A stretch of DNA of 64,000 nucleotides from an uncultured Prevotellaceae bacterium (GCA_902780025.1 CACZDV010000005.1:43775-107774), one strand, 5' to 3'; shown: positions 1 to 8,579, counted from the stretch's first letter. Numbers and translations: made by a program. Notes: generated by a model not told the origin, from the letters alone.

Positions 1-2
1 GG

Positions 3-929
3 CTGAACAAAGAATACTTCTACCAGCTGCGTACCGCCCGCATCATACTCTACTTCAAGAAGCATGAAGGTGAGGAAGTAGAACTGGCAGAGATCGATAC
101 GCCCACCCCCGTGGTGGAGCAGCCTGAGGAAGAAACGTTGGTGACGCCGGTGATAGAGCCCGTAACACCCGAGCCTCAGCCTGTCGAAACGGAACTGGTG
201 AGTCAGCCCCGCCGTGAACTGCTGGCTATCAAGACCAACCTGCTGTTTTACGGTGCCTATATACCTGGCTACGACCGCTGGTGTCCCATCCCGAACGTAG
301 CGGTGGAGTACTATCCCAAGAGGGGACACTTTACCCTTGGTGCCTCGTTCGATATGCCTTGGTGGCAGGACTATGATGCCCATAAGTACTTCCAGCTGAG
401 GAACTATCAGGTGGAGGGAAGGTATTATCTGAGGGCAGCTGAGAGTGGAGCACAGAGTCCGGCCTATGCGGGCTGGTATGTGTCGGCCTACGGCCACGGC
501 GGTGTTTTCGGCATCTGCTTCGATGCCGACCGCGGATGGGTTGGCGAAGGTTTGGGCTGCGGTCTGGGAGTGGGCTATGTCATGCCCATCAGCCGCAACG
601 GCCACTGGCGGTTGGAGTTCGGACTACAGGCCGGTTTCTTCCGCTGCAAGTACGATCCCTACCAGTACGAGAATCCCATCGACCCGAACTACCACGACAA
701 CTTGTACTACTATAAGTGGACGTTTGACGCCGACCTGTTTAAGGAGCGCCAATACCGATGGAACTGGATTGGTCCGACCCGGGTGGGAATCACCCTGAGC
801 TATGACCTGCTGTATAAGAGGCAGCAGAAGCGGGGCGTGAGCTTTAAGAGCCATGAGACCTATAAGGCCAATCGGGCCTATGAGACCAATGGGGCCTATG
901 AGCAAGAAAGGAGGACCGCCCATGAATAG
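3..929 (+). CDS. DUF3575-type fimbrial-locus protein, 5' end missing
   Basis: The reading frame is open from the first bases of the window, so the true start lies upstream; GTG at 111 is only an internal codon. The visible N-terminal part (YQLRTARIILYFK) looks like the end of a preceding OmpA/DUF3868-like portion, followed by a Pro/Glu/Val-rich linker (about 30 residues). The rest has the DUF3575 signature: an AIKTNLLFYGAY strand, an N-V-A-V-E-Y-Y strand and then alternating aromatic strands ending in G-I-T-L-S-Y-D-L, as expected for an outer-membrane beta-barrel or barrel-like protein. DUF3575 proteins are typically found in Mfa/Fim-type fimbrial loci of Bacteroidales, which fits the downstream genes. 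The stop overlaps the next gene by 8 bases. The last 15 codons lie in an 18-bp repeat. The family assignment rests on motif recognition only. Confidence 0.75.
   Translation: MNKEYFYQLRTARIILYFKKHEGEEVELAEIDTPTPVVEQPEEETLVTPVIEPVTPEPQPVETELVSQPRRELLAIKTNLLFYGAYIPGYDRWCPIPNVAVEYYPKRGHFTLGASFDMPWWQDYDAHKYFQLRNYQVEGRYYLRAAESGAQSPAYAGWYVSAYGHGGVFGICFDADRGWVGEGLGCGLGVGYVMPISRNGHWRLEFGLQAGFFRCKYDPYQYENPIDPNYHDNLYYYKWTFDADLFKERQYRWNWIGPTRVGITLSYDLLYKRQQKRGVSFKSHETYKANRAYETNGAYEQERRTAHE
859..902 (+). repeat. 18-bp tandem repeat across the gene junction
   Basis: Two consecutive 18-bp units (859-876 and 877-894) plus 8 bases of a third, of the form CCTATRRGRCCAATSGGG. The units code for Y-K/E-A/T-N-R/G-A in the upstream gene. 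In the frame of the downstream gene they code for a P-I/M-R/G-P type repeat. Each unit is two 9-bp halves, related to the 9-bp repeats in the signal peptide at 7359-7412. Confidence 0.8.
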
Positions 930-2106
930 GCGCTGGTGGTTGGTTTTGTGGCCCATGTTGCTCTCGGCTTGCAAGCCGGAACCAGAGCTGCATCTCTTCG
1001 ATGGCGGCGACATCAATGTCACACTTCCTGTCGTCAACGTTGAGCTGGATGCCTATTGGGACTACGAGACCATCTACGGCCATTACGACTGGCGCCACGA
1101 ATGGTATTACGGATGGGATGATGCCGACCAGCAGATTTTTGGCAACATTGGCTATACAGAGCCTGAGGTGTTCATGCTACGCCGCTATTATACCGGTTCA
1201 GAACCCTTGGCACCTCATACCAACGTGTTCGCCACCACCTTCAAGGGCAACTCTTTCAAGGGACGTTACAATTGGGGATTCTGGGATGTTCTGGTATGGA
1301 ACGATGTGACTTCACCAGACGGTGTACAAAGCCTTAACTTCGATGAACAGACTTCGCTGGACTATGTGATGGCCTACACCAACCCCTCGATGAATTCGTC
1401 ACGCTATCAGGCTCCCCGCTACACCCGTTCGTTCTACCAGCCCGAGGATCTCTTCTCAGCCTACGCGCAAGGTATTGAGATTGACCGCGACCTGCGCGGT
1501 TTCGACTACGATCCCGTCAACAACATTTACATCAAGCGACTGAACATGATGCTGGAGCCCGTCACCTACATCTACCTGACACAGGTCATCCTGCATAACA
1601 ATAACGGACGCATCACCGCCATCGACGGCAACGCCAATCTCTCAGGCATGGCACACTCTGCCATCGTCAACACTGGCACAGCCGCCAACGATGATGCCAT
1701 CACCGTTTATTACAATGCCAACCTCAAACGGGACTGCGCCCTCGTGCCCTACGGCACTCCCAAGGACGATCCCCTACGGGCAACAGCCGAGCATGCCGAC
1801 ATCATCGGAGGCCGCCTGACAACCTTCGGCATGTGCGGTCAGACCCCCCGTTTGATACACCATGTGGACGAGGTGACCGACAAGAACCGTCACTATATGG
1901 ACGTGACGATGCAGTTCAACAATGGTATGGACTCCACCTTTGTCTTCGACGTCACCCGTCAGGTACGTGAACACTGGAAGGGCGGTGTCATCACCGTCGA
2001 GCTCGATCTCGACACCGTCGCCATCCCCAGCCGCAAAGGCGGCAGCGGCTTCGACGCCGTGGTGAAGGATGTAGAAGACGGTGGCACCTGGGAGTTTGAC
2101 ATGTAA
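922..2106 (+). CDS. DUF5119-like fimbrial-locus lipoprotein
   Basis: A protein of 394 residues from ATG 922, which has a clear AAAGGAGG ribosome binding site at 907-914. An earlier in-frame ATG at 853 would add 23 Pro/Met/Gly-rich residues encoded by the 18-bp repeat; I prefer 922 because it gives a compact lipoprotein signal, MNRRWWLVLWPMLLSAC, with the acylated cysteine at residue 17. The body has repeated aromatic strands (DAYWDYETIYGHYDW) and resembles DUF5119 proteins, which accompany fimbrillins in Bacteroidales and may serve as anchor or assembly components. It overlaps the DUF3575 gene by 8 bases and precedes the first fimbrillin by 64 bases, so co-transcription and translational coupling are likely. 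The exact role is unknown. Confidence 0.75.
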   Translation: MNRRWWLVLWPMLLSACKPEPELHLFDGGDINVTLPVVNVELDAYWDYETIYGHYDWRHEWYYGWDDADQQIFGNIGYTEPEVFMLRRYYTGSEPLAPHTNVFATTFKGNSFKGRYNWGFWDVLVWNDVTSPDGVQSLNFDEQTSLDYVMAYTNPSMNSSRYQAPRYTRSFYQPEDLFSAYAQGIEIDRDLRGFDYDPVNNIYIKRLNMMLEPVTYIYLTQVILHNNNGRITAIDGNANLSGMAHSAIVNTGTAANDDAITVYYNANLKRDCALVPYGTPKDDPLRATAEHADIIGGRLTTFGMCGQTPRLIHHVDEVTDKNRHYMDVTMQFNNGMDSTFVFDVTRQVREHWKGGVITVELDLDTVAIPSRKGGSGFDAVVKDVEDGGTWEFDM

Positions 2107-2170
2107 ACAACGGAAGAAACAAACGTAAAACCCAAACGACATAAAAGAAAATAGTACTAACAATTAAAAC

Positions 2171-4048
2171 ATGATGAAGATGAAAAAGAGTTTTTTATTC
2201 CTTGCAGCTATCGGCGCTATTACGCTGACCAGTTGCTCCAACGATGACTTCGTTGGCCAGGGTCCGGGAACAACACCGGCAGAGAAGAGTGAAGCAATAG
2301 TATTCAGCGGAGGGGCTACTAAGCAAACCCGCGCCGACCTCTACGGAGGTGCTGCAGCAACAAAGCTGGGCAACAAATTTGTGGTGTATGGAACAAAGCA
2401 CACTACTGCAGAAGACAAGACTGCAGACAACGATGCCGTCGTGTTCAACAACTTCCAGGTGGGATACACAGCTAATACTGCAGGAACCACAGAGTCCAAC
2501 TCTAGTGACTGGGAGTATGTGGGCAAGCAGGCATACGATGCCACCCCCACCTCTCAGGCCATCAAGTACTGGGACTATAGTGCGGCCCAAGGCTACACCT
2601 TCTATGCGTTCTCAAGTTCCGACATTAGCTACCCTGCCAATGCATCAGACAAGGTTTCCGTAACAAAGGTAACTACAGACGAGACGAGCCTCTACAACAA
2701 AGGTTATGCTGTAACTGTCAAGCCTGAGGCCACGCTCAACAACCTGTATTTCTCAGACCGCGTTCCTGTGGCGAAAGCTGATTATGACAAGACCGTCAGC
2801 TTCACTTTCCGCAACATCGGTGCCAAGGTGCGTGTTGGCTTCTACGAGACCATCCCCGGCTATACCGTCAAGATTGACAAGTTCTACGTCAAGAACCCGG
2901 CAGAAGCCGCTATCACGAATTTCGCAGAAATGAATACCGGCAAGACGGATTATTTCTATGCCTCGCTTCAGAATGTCAAGAGAAATGTCGCCCAGACTCT
3001 GAACGTCACCTATTACGACGACACTGATGAAACCATCGAGAACCGTCCGAAGCTGACCCAGCCGACCGGAGGCTATTATTACACACTAGCCCTTGGTAAT
3101 CAAATAATCGGAAAAACTCTGGGCACCAGCGCTAACGCTCCGACATGGACTGACGGCAGCATTAGCGGTGACTATACCCCCGTATACCCCTTCGAGGAAA
3201 ACACTAACCCCATGCTTGTGAAGCTCGACTTCACGATGACGGCTGACGACGGTTCTGGTGATGTGATTAAGGTACGTGGTGCTCGTGCCATCGTTCCCGC
3301 GGAGTATGTGAAGTGGAAGAGCAACTTTGCCTATACTTACATCTTCAAGATTAGCGACAAGAGCAACGGTACCACTGGTGAGGTTGACACAAATGGCGAT
3401 CCCACAGATCCTGAGGGACTGAAGCCCATCACCTTCGATGCTATCGTAGTTGACGTGACCGAGGAACTCCAGCAGACAATTACCTCTGTATCGACCAACA
3501 GCATTACAACCTACGCTGAAGGTGCAATCGTTAACGAATACAACACAGGCAAGCCCATCTATGTGGCTATCTCTGACAATAGCACACACAGTGTCATAAC
3601 GCCAAGTGCTATCGGTGACGCTAATGGCAATGCACAGGTGTACTCACTTGACAAAGCAGCGACAGAGGCAGAGGTATTGGGACAGCTGACAGGCTCACCA
3701 ATGGGTATTACTATGACAGCTGTATCGGGTACATCCATTGAAGGCAATGTTCCCCTTGCTGACGGCACCACTCCCGCCATCGCTAACGTGAAATTTACAC
3801 CTTCTGCTGAAGGTTACTACGCATACGTCTACACGACAACAAAGTATGTTGCTCCAACCTACGCAGTCCAGACATCTGGAACTTACAACTCCAGCAATAC
3901 CTATTATATGCTGAGCGGAAGCGGAGCATATTACGCAGTATCCGTACCTAACGAGGCAGCCTTCACTGCAAACAAGGCAAGCTTATATCTTAAGACAGAA
4001 GCCGGCACCGCCGGTGTCTATGACATAAAGGTCATTAAGGTGCAGTAA
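2171..4048 (+). CDS. Fimbrillin family lipoprotein 1 (Mfa/FimA-like)
   Basis: A 625-residue surface lipoprotein. The signal peptide ends in the lipobox LTSC with the cysteine at residue 22, followed by S-N-D-D, an acidic stretch like the lipoprotein surface-export signals of Bacteroidetes. The body shows fimbrillin landmarks: a T-R-A segment after the linker, IKYWDYSAA-x-x-YTFYAF, a VRVGFYETIPGY strand and the late motif IVPAEYVKWKSNFAYTYIF, which recurs in the next two fimbrillin genes. An extra C-terminal part (about residues 420-625) contains Tyr/Gly/Ser-rich strands and ends GVYDIKVIKVQ, nearly matching the end of the next gene. In known FimA/Mfa1 fimbriae the subunit is processed and polymerised by strand exchange; a structural subunit role here is inference. 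ATGs at 2174 and 2180 are alternative starts. Confidence 0.85.
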   Translation: MMKMKKSFLFLAAIGAITLTSCSNDDFVGQGPGTTPAEKSEAIVFSGGATKQTRADLYGGAAATKLGNKFVVYGTKHTTAEDKTADNDAVVFNNFQVGYTANTAGTTESNSSDWEYVGKQAYDATPTSQAIKYWDYSAAQGYTFYAFSSSDISYPANASDKVSVTKVTTDETSLYNKGYAVTVKPEATLNNLYFSDRVPVAKADYDKTVSFTFRNIGAKVRVGFYETIPGYTVKIDKFYVKNPAEAAITNFAEMNTGKTDYFYASLQNVKRNVAQTLNVTYYDDTDETIENRPKLTQPTGGYYYTLALGNQIIGKTLGTSANAPTWTDGSISGDYTPVYPFEENTNPMLVKLDFTMTADDGSGDVIKVRGARAIVPAEYVKWKSNFAYTYIFKISDKSNGTTGEVDTNGDPTDPEGLKPITFDAIVVDVTEELQQTITSVSTNSITTYAEGAIVNEYNTGKPIYVAISDNSTHSVITPSAIGDANGNAQVYSLDKAATEAEVLGQLTGSPMGITMTAVSGTSIEGNVPLADGTTPAIANVKFTPSAEGYYAYVYTTTKYVAPTYAVQTSGTYNSSNTYYMLSGSGAYYAVSVPNEAAFTANKASLYLKTEAGTAGVYDIKVIKVQ

Positions 4049-4057
4049 CTCTATATC

Positions 4058-4088
4058 TGCCTACCGAGGTTCGACTCCTCGGTAGGTA
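4058..4088 (+). promoter_or_regulatory. T-loop-like RNA hairpin between fimbrillin genes (copy 1)
   Basis: A 12-bp stem (4058-4069 with 4077-4088, one G-U pair) closed by the 7-base loop TTCGACT, which is the tRNA T-loop consensus. The first five pairs next to the loop are CGAGG/CCTCG. The stem is followed by CCAAAAG, so the element resembles a tRNA acceptor/T-arm minihelix. There is no U-run, so it is not a classical terminator. It lies 9 bases after the stop of fimbrillin 1. Confidence 0.7.
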
Positions 4089-4106
4089 CCAAAAGAAAGA
4101 AACAAC

Positions 4107-4133
4107 GTGAGACAAAGGGCCGGGCCCTCTCAC
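4107..4133 (+). promoter_or_regulatory. Second intercistronic hairpin
   Basis: GTGAGA (4107-4112) pairs with TCTCAC (4128-4133), and GGGC inside it pairs with GCCC around a 3-base loop, with a CAAA bulge on one side. It lies 38 bases before the ATG of fimbrillin 2 and may affect RNA stability or translation. No similar hairpin follows fimbrillin 2. Confidence 0.5.
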
Positions 4134-4171
4134 TAACGAGAAAAAGAAAACAAAATAATAACAACTAAAAA

Positions 4172-6034
4172 ATGACGATTATGAAAAAGTACTATCTATT
4201 AGCCACAGCGCTCGCAGCCTTGGTCAGTTGCTCGAGCGATGAATTTACGGGCGATCCCTCCAGCACCCCTCAGGGTAATAGTGCAATTCAGTTCTCTTCG
4301 AACGCGCCTAAAGTCACTCGAACAAATTCAACAGATGCTGCCAAACTGAATTACCAATTCAAGGTATTTGGTGTTAAAACGCCATCATCTGGTGGAGACC
4401 AACGCGTTTTTGCAACTGCTTCGTCTGGTGTAACCCCATATGATGTATGGTTTGTTGACAATACAGCAAGCAGTACAACTTCCAACTCAAGTAATTGGGA
4501 ATATGTAGGGACTCACGGACAGTCATACGGAACGACAGGACATCAAGTAACTCTTGGTAGTACAGACCAGACCATTAAGTATTGGGACTATTCAGCCACT
4601 GCATATAACTTCCAAGCATGGTCTGACTTAAATACTTCTGAGAACAAGGTTTCCGTATCAGCAATTGACAAGAATACTATGACCATAAGCGGTACTCCTG
4701 CAAAACTGGCTAACTTGTATATTGCAGACCTCGTAACGATTACATCTCCGACATCCGGCACTACACCTTCTGTTGTGCAGTTTACTTTCCGTAAAGCCGC
4801 CACAAAGGTTCGTCTCGGCATCTATGAGACAGTGCCTGGTTATTCTGTACGCAACATGAAATTTTACTATACTCCTAAGGGTAGTAATGAGACATCTAGT
4901 GAAGCTACTAGTTCCGCGGCATCCCATGCATTTTTGACTGGTAAATTTGTTGGTGAAAGTAACCCTTCTTCTGCAACCTCATTTGATGTCACATATAGTG
5001 GAACTCCCCAAAAAGCTGTAATAAAACCATCGGAAACAACGGCCAAAACTGAGCACTTTGACTTTGGAACTATTGGCACTGATAATACTTCCGTCCTTGG
5101 TGAGACTTCAACTTCTCCGACATGGGCAGGTGGAAGTGCTGAGTACACATCGGTGTTCCCCAATACAGAATCAAGTAACATTGCTGACATGACCTTAAAG
5201 GTTGATTATGAACTTTACAACACAGCTTCCCATGAAGTTATTAAAGTCGAAAACAAAACTGCTATTGTTCCTGCTGCCTACATGACGTGGAAGCCCAACT
5301 ACGCCTACACTTATCTGTTCAAGATCACAGATGACCTATTAACCCCCATCACCCTTGACGCCATAGTTGTTGAGGCAGATGATGGTACTCAGGAAACAAT
5401 CACGACAGTTACAGAGCCCAGCATCACGACTTATGCTAAAGCTTCTGCCGTTACGACCAATGGTGATTATAAGGATGGTGAAAAGATTTATGCAACAGTT
5501 ATGGATGGTAGCAGCCTAGCTACACTTGATGCAACAAACATGAAACTATACACAGTTACTACCTCCGATGCAACAAACTTCCCGATTACTGGGGCTTCTG
5601 TAGCTGAGGCACTCATCGAAGGTCCCACATGGACTGCAGCCCAGGCTGCTCTCAAGAAGATTACATGTACGGCAAGTGCATTCACCACTTATGGCAAGGC
5701 AGTTGAAGCTCCTGATGGTTCTACCTTAACAATGGATGAAAATAATAATGTTGTAGCAGCTTTTACTGGTGATAAGACACAAATCGACGATACACCAACA
5801 TACGGTCCAACATATTATGCTATTGTCTATCAGAAGACTGCCGCAACGTATAGTACGGATGGTGGTAAAAATGATTACACTAGTGAATCATTCACTGCTG
5901 CAGGTATTCTCTACACTAATTCAGAATGCACAACAGTTGCTGAATCGTGGACATCAGGCACAACATACTATAAGCGTACAGGTGTCTCCGACAAGGGAAC
6001 ATATGCTGTAAAGATTGTAAAGGTTGTTCCCTAA
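4172..6034 (+). CDS. Fimbrillin family lipoprotein 2 (Mfa/FimA-like)
   Basis: A 620-residue paralogue of the preceding gene. The lipobox LVSC puts the cysteine at residue 20, followed by S-S-D-E. Shared landmarks are TSNSSNWEYVG, IKYWDYSATAYNF, a VRLGIYETVPGY strand and IVPAAYMTWKPNYAYTYLF. The segment after this, PITLDAIVVEADDGTQETI, closely matches the same place in fimbrillin 1, so both have the same long C-terminal extension, ending GTYAVKIVKVV. The extension includes SWTSGTTYYKR, which resembles a segment in the 6693-residue protein downstream. The gene is visibly richer in A and T than its neighbours, which may mean a different history or replacement of the subunit gene. The start is ATG 4172 or, in the same frame, 4181, after an A-rich leader. 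Confidence 0.85.
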   Translation: MTIMKKYYLLATALAALVSCSSDEFTGDPSSTPQGNSAIQFSSNAPKVTRTNSTDAAKLNYQFKVFGVKTPSSGGDQRVFATASSGVTPYDVWFVDNTASSTTSNSSNWEYVGTHGQSYGTTGHQVTLGSTDQTIKYWDYSATAYNFQAWSDLNTSENKVSVSAIDKNTMTISGTPAKLANLYIADLVTITSPTSGTTPSVVQFTFRKAATKVRLGIYETVPGYSVRNMKFYYTPKGSNETSSEATSSAASHAFLTGKFVGESNPSSATSFDVTYSGTPQKAVIKPSETTAKTEHFDFGTIGTDNTSVLGETSTSPTWAGGSAEYTSVFPNTESSNIADMTLKVDYELYNTASHEVIKVENKTAIVPAAYMTWKPNYAYTYLFKITDDLLTPITLDAIVVEADDGTQETITTVTEPSITTYAKASAVTTNGDYKDGEKIYATVMDGSSLATLDATNMKLYTVTTSDATNFPITGASVAEALIEGPTWTAAQAALKKITCTASAFTTYGKAVEAPDGSTLTMDENNNVVAAFTGDKTQIDDTPTYGPTYYAIVYQKTAATYSTDGGKNDYTSESFTAAGILYTNSECTTVAESWTSGTTYYKRTGVSDKGTYAVKIVKVVP

Positions 6035-6064
6035 CCCCTGTAGTACAATAAAAGTACAAGATAG

Positions 6065-6093
6065 CCCTGTCGAGGTGCGACTCCTCGACAGGG
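6065..6093 (+). promoter_or_regulatory. T-loop-like RNA hairpin between fimbrillin genes (copy 2)
   Basis: An 11-bp perfect stem (6065-6075 with 6083-6093, extendable by one G-U pair) closed by the loop TGCGACT. The five pairs next to the loop, CGAGG/CCTCG, are the same as at 4058-4088. The outer pairs differ but remain paired, so the changes are compensatory. The sequence after the stem, TACTAAAGAAAGAA, also matches copy 1 (TACCAAAAGAAAGAA). It lies 30 bases after the stop of fimbrillin 2 and 16 bases before the next start. Confidence 0.7.
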
Positions 6094-6109
6094 TACTAAA
6101 GAAAGAAGA

Positions 6110-7291
6110 ATGACTGAGCAAGAGAATCATAAGAAGATGGCGACTGGGGGCTCTGGGAAAACTAGGGTCTCTAGGACTTCTGGGACTCTAAGAGGTTACA
6201 GAGGCCTCAGCATTCTCAGCATTCTTCTGGGACTTATGAGCTGTTCGCAAGAGAGTGCGGACAGCCCAGTGGAACCGGTGATGGAGACAGCCATTGCTTT
6301 CTCGGCTAATCAGAACGAGGAAACGGTGACCCGCACTACTACCCCTTTGCATGAAAAAGGCGTCAATACCTTTATCGTGTGGGGCTTTAAGAACACGGCT
6401 GTCACGGGCAATGACTACACCGCCTACCAGAATGTCATTCCTGGATATACCGTGAGATGGTACAACAATAGCGGTTACACCACGACCTCGAACACTAACG
6501 GCTGGGAATACGTGAACCAGCAGTCGGTCAACGATCCAGAGCAGACCATCAAATACTGGGACTGGGACGCAAAGGCCTACCGATTCTTCGGGATAACCGG
6601 AGGAGCCTACAGCACCCACGAGGCCAATGGGGCTTACGAGGTGACGATCACGGTGGACGGCTCTTCAGAAGAAAACACGCCCTACTACAGTCATCTGTGG
6701 ATAAGCAATGGAGGCGAGGGACAAAAGCCGTTCGGACAGCCCGTACAGTTGGAGTTTATAAAGCCTCTGTCGAAGGTACGCTTTATGTTCATCTTCGAAG
6801 ACCCAAGTCTTGCGAGCACTACGGAACTGTCGGGAAAGAGCTTCGCTCCTACCAACGGTAACACCATCAAGACAAAAGCGCAGCTGACCATCAGCTATCC
6901 GCTGACAGGAACGTCAGTCGCAGAAACGGCGACGTTCACCTCTGAGCCCGAAGGTCTGACGGCCTTCACCCAGGACTACTACGAATCGGTGACGAAGAAT
7001 GGCGATGGAATAGTCATCTCTCCCTATTGGGGCGCACCTGAGAACCCTCTTGAGAATGTGTATACGGTGCTCCCCGCCACCAATCAGGGCACCTACACCC
7101 TCACGGTTGACGTGAACGGTGAACCAAAGACCACCGTAGTGCCAGCGGAATACATGAACTGGCAATTGGGATACCAATATACCTATATATTTAAGGTACA
7201 CGTAGACGGTGGCGTAAGCATCAATGCCGTGCAAGCGGCATTCACGACGTGGACAGACCATCCAGGAGACCATACGATATATAATTGGTGA
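6110..7291 (+). CDS. Fimbrillin-like lipoprotein 3 (short form)
   Basis: A 393-residue lipoprotein. Its signal peptide is long: a basic, Ser/Thr/Arg-rich n-region of about 31 residues, then a hydrophobic core LSILSILLGLM and the lipobox cysteine at residue 45. Part of the core is encoded by a 9-bp repeat (CTCAGCATT twice, 6206-6223). The body has the fimbrillin signs TSNTNGWEYVNQQ, TIKYWDWDAKAYRFFG, a LSKVRFMFIF strand and VVPAEYMNWQLGYQYTYIF. It ends shortly after that motif with W-T-x-x-x-G-D-H-T-I-Y-N-W, the usual end of single-domain fimbrillins, so it lacks the roughly 200-residue extension of the two preceding paralogues. It could be a minor or tip subunit, which is inference. Its 3' end is 34 bases before the preferred start of the next gene. 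Confidence 0.8.
   Translation: MTEQENHKKMATGGSGKTRVSRTSGTLRGYRGLSILSILLGLMSCSQESADSPVEPVMETAIAFSANQNEETVTRTTTPLHEKGVNTFIVWGFKNTAVTGNDYTAYQNVIPGYTVRWYNNSGYTTTSNTNGWEYVNQQSVNDPEQTIKYWDWDAKAYRFFGITGGAYSTHEANGAYEVTITVDGSSEENTPYYSHLWISNGGEGQKPFGQPVQLEFIKPLSKVRFMFIFEDPSLASTTELSGKSFAPTNGNTIKTKAQLTISYPLTGTSVAETATFTSEPEGLTAFTQDYYESVTKNGDGIVISPYWGAPENPLENVYTVLPATNQGTYTLTVDVNGEPKTTVVPAEYMNWQLGYQYTYIFKVHVDGGVSINAVQAAFTTWTDHPGDHTIYNW
6206..6223 (+). repeat. 9-bp repeat in the signal-peptide core of fimbrillin 3
   Basis: Two exact copies of CTCAGCATT, in frame, coding L-S-I L-S-I in the hydrophobic core of the signal peptide. Confidence 0.8.
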
Positions 7292-7325
7292 AAAGGAAGT
7301 GAAAGAAGAAAAAGAACATAGAAGG

Positions 7326-8576
7326 ATGATAGGGCTACTGAGGCTTATGAAGCCAATGGGGCTTATAGGACTTATAGGACCTATAGGACTTATTGGGCTT
7401 ATAGGACTTATGGGGTGCTCCGAAGAACTGGAGGGCTCCGAAGAGCAGGTGGGCGACAAGGCTCGCGTGACGATGGAGGTGGTGCCCTGTGCCACGATGT
7501 TCACCGAGGAGCAGGAGCCCGAAGTCACCCGTGCCTGGATTCCCCCCTCACCTTACGTCACCTACGACAACATCAACAGCCAGTTCGCCCAACAGGAAGA
7601 CCTGATTAACAAGTCCATCAACGTGTTCTTCACGCAAGACGGCCAGACGCCTATGGAGGGAACCTTCTTCTACAGGAACACCGATCGCACATGGAATCTG
7701 AATGCAGAGTTAGAGAACAAAACCTACTATCTATACGGCTATATCCCCAAGGAAGACGCCACAGGGTTCAGCATCGTCAGCTACGACGGCAGTAATCCTG
7801 CTGGAAATGACAATGCCAAGTACAGTGAGGGGGCCAAACTGACCATCAACGGCCTTAACACCATAACTCCCAGCGATGTGTGCGTCATCATCGGGGCAAA
7901 GAACGGAGCCACCGACTATAAAGAGAATACAGACTTCAGCGTCACAGGCTTACAACCAGGGAAATTCGATGTTGCCGCCAAAGCCACCAACAGTTCGGGA
8001 GCAACAGGCAACTACATCTTCCTGCTCTTCGACCACCTGTACTCCGCCTTGCGCTTCGGGTTCAAGGTCCATGAGGACTACGCCGCGTTGCGCACCATCA
8101 AACTGAGGAAATTAGAGCTGACGAACTATGGTGACGAATACGACGCCCCCGTAAGAGCCAAATACAACGCAACTATCACGTTGCGAAAAAACGACACCGG
8201 CACATCGCCCATCGTGGGGAGCGTCGTGTTCACCCCTGACGAGACAAGCGCATTTGTATCGCAAGTGCCTATCTTTGACGGTGAGGTGGAACTAAGCACC
8301 AGCAACCCGGTAAACTTCATGGGCTGTTTCGTGCCCAGCGGCAACACCTACTTCAAGCTGCGCAGCACCTACGATGTGTACGACAAACAGGGCAACCTCA
8401 TTCGTGAAGGGTGTCAGGCTGAGAACACCATCGACCTGAGCGAATGGTTCAGCCCAATACGTGAGACAGAGCGCGGACACAGCTACTCGCTCACCATCAT
8501 GGTACAGCCAACGTACCTGTATGTAATGTCGGATCCGGATTTGTTGGACGAACTAATGGTAAAAATTGTGAATTAG
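7326..8576 (+). CDS. Fimbrillin-like lipoprotein 4 (Mfa-like, divergent)
   Basis: A 417-residue lipoprotein from ATG 7326. The open frame extends back to 7224 inside the previous gene, but only 7326 places the signal peptide at the N-terminus. That signal is unusual: six 9-bp units encode G-L-I/G-P-I triplets and lead straight into the lipobox L-M-G-C, cysteine 31. The mature part starts S-E-E-L-E-G. The body has a Mfa-like fold pattern (FLLFDHLYSALRFGFKV is the usual strand after the first sheet; then VPIFDGEVELSTSNPVNFMG) and ends in a V-Q-P-T-Y-L-Y-V strand. It lacks the VPAEYMxW motif of the other three, so it may be an accessory or tip subunit. Its stop is 3 bases before the start of the 4206-residue gene, which indicates translational coupling. 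Confidence 0.75.
   Translation: MIGLLRLMKPMGLIGLIGPIGLIGLIGLMGCSEELEGSEEQVGDKARVTMEVVPCATMFTEEQEPEVTRAWIPPSPYVTYDNINSQFAQQEDLINKSINVFFTQDGQTPMEGTFFYRNTDRTWNLNAELENKTYYLYGYIPKEDATGFSIVSYDGSNPAGNDNAKYSEGAKLTINGLNTITPSDVCVIIGAKNGATDYKENTDFSVTGLQPGKFDVAAKATNSSGATGNYIFLLFDHLYSALRFGFKVHEDYAALRTIKLRKLELTNYGDEYDAPVRAKYNATITLRKNDTGTSPIVGSVVFTPDETSAFVSQVPIFDGEVELSTSNPVNFMGCFVPSGNTYFKLRSTYDVYDKQGNLIREGCQAENTIDLSEWFSPIRETERGHSYSLTIMVQPTYLYVMSDPDLLDELMVKIVN
7359..7412 (+). repeat. Six 9-bp units forming a signal-peptide core
   Basis: Six consecutive in-frame 9-bp units of the form GGRCYTATW (the last ends in ATG) encode GLI, GLI, GPI, GLI, GLI and GLM immediately before the G-C of the lipobox. Loss or gain of a unit would keep the frame and change the hydrophobic core by three residues. 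Confidence 0.9.
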
Positions 8577-8579
8577 AGA

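Noticed and set aside
4058-4090. tRNA gene or tRNA fragment
   Set aside because: Only an acceptor/T-arm-like hairpin is present; there is no D-arm or anticodon arm upstream, so it is reported as a structured spacer element.
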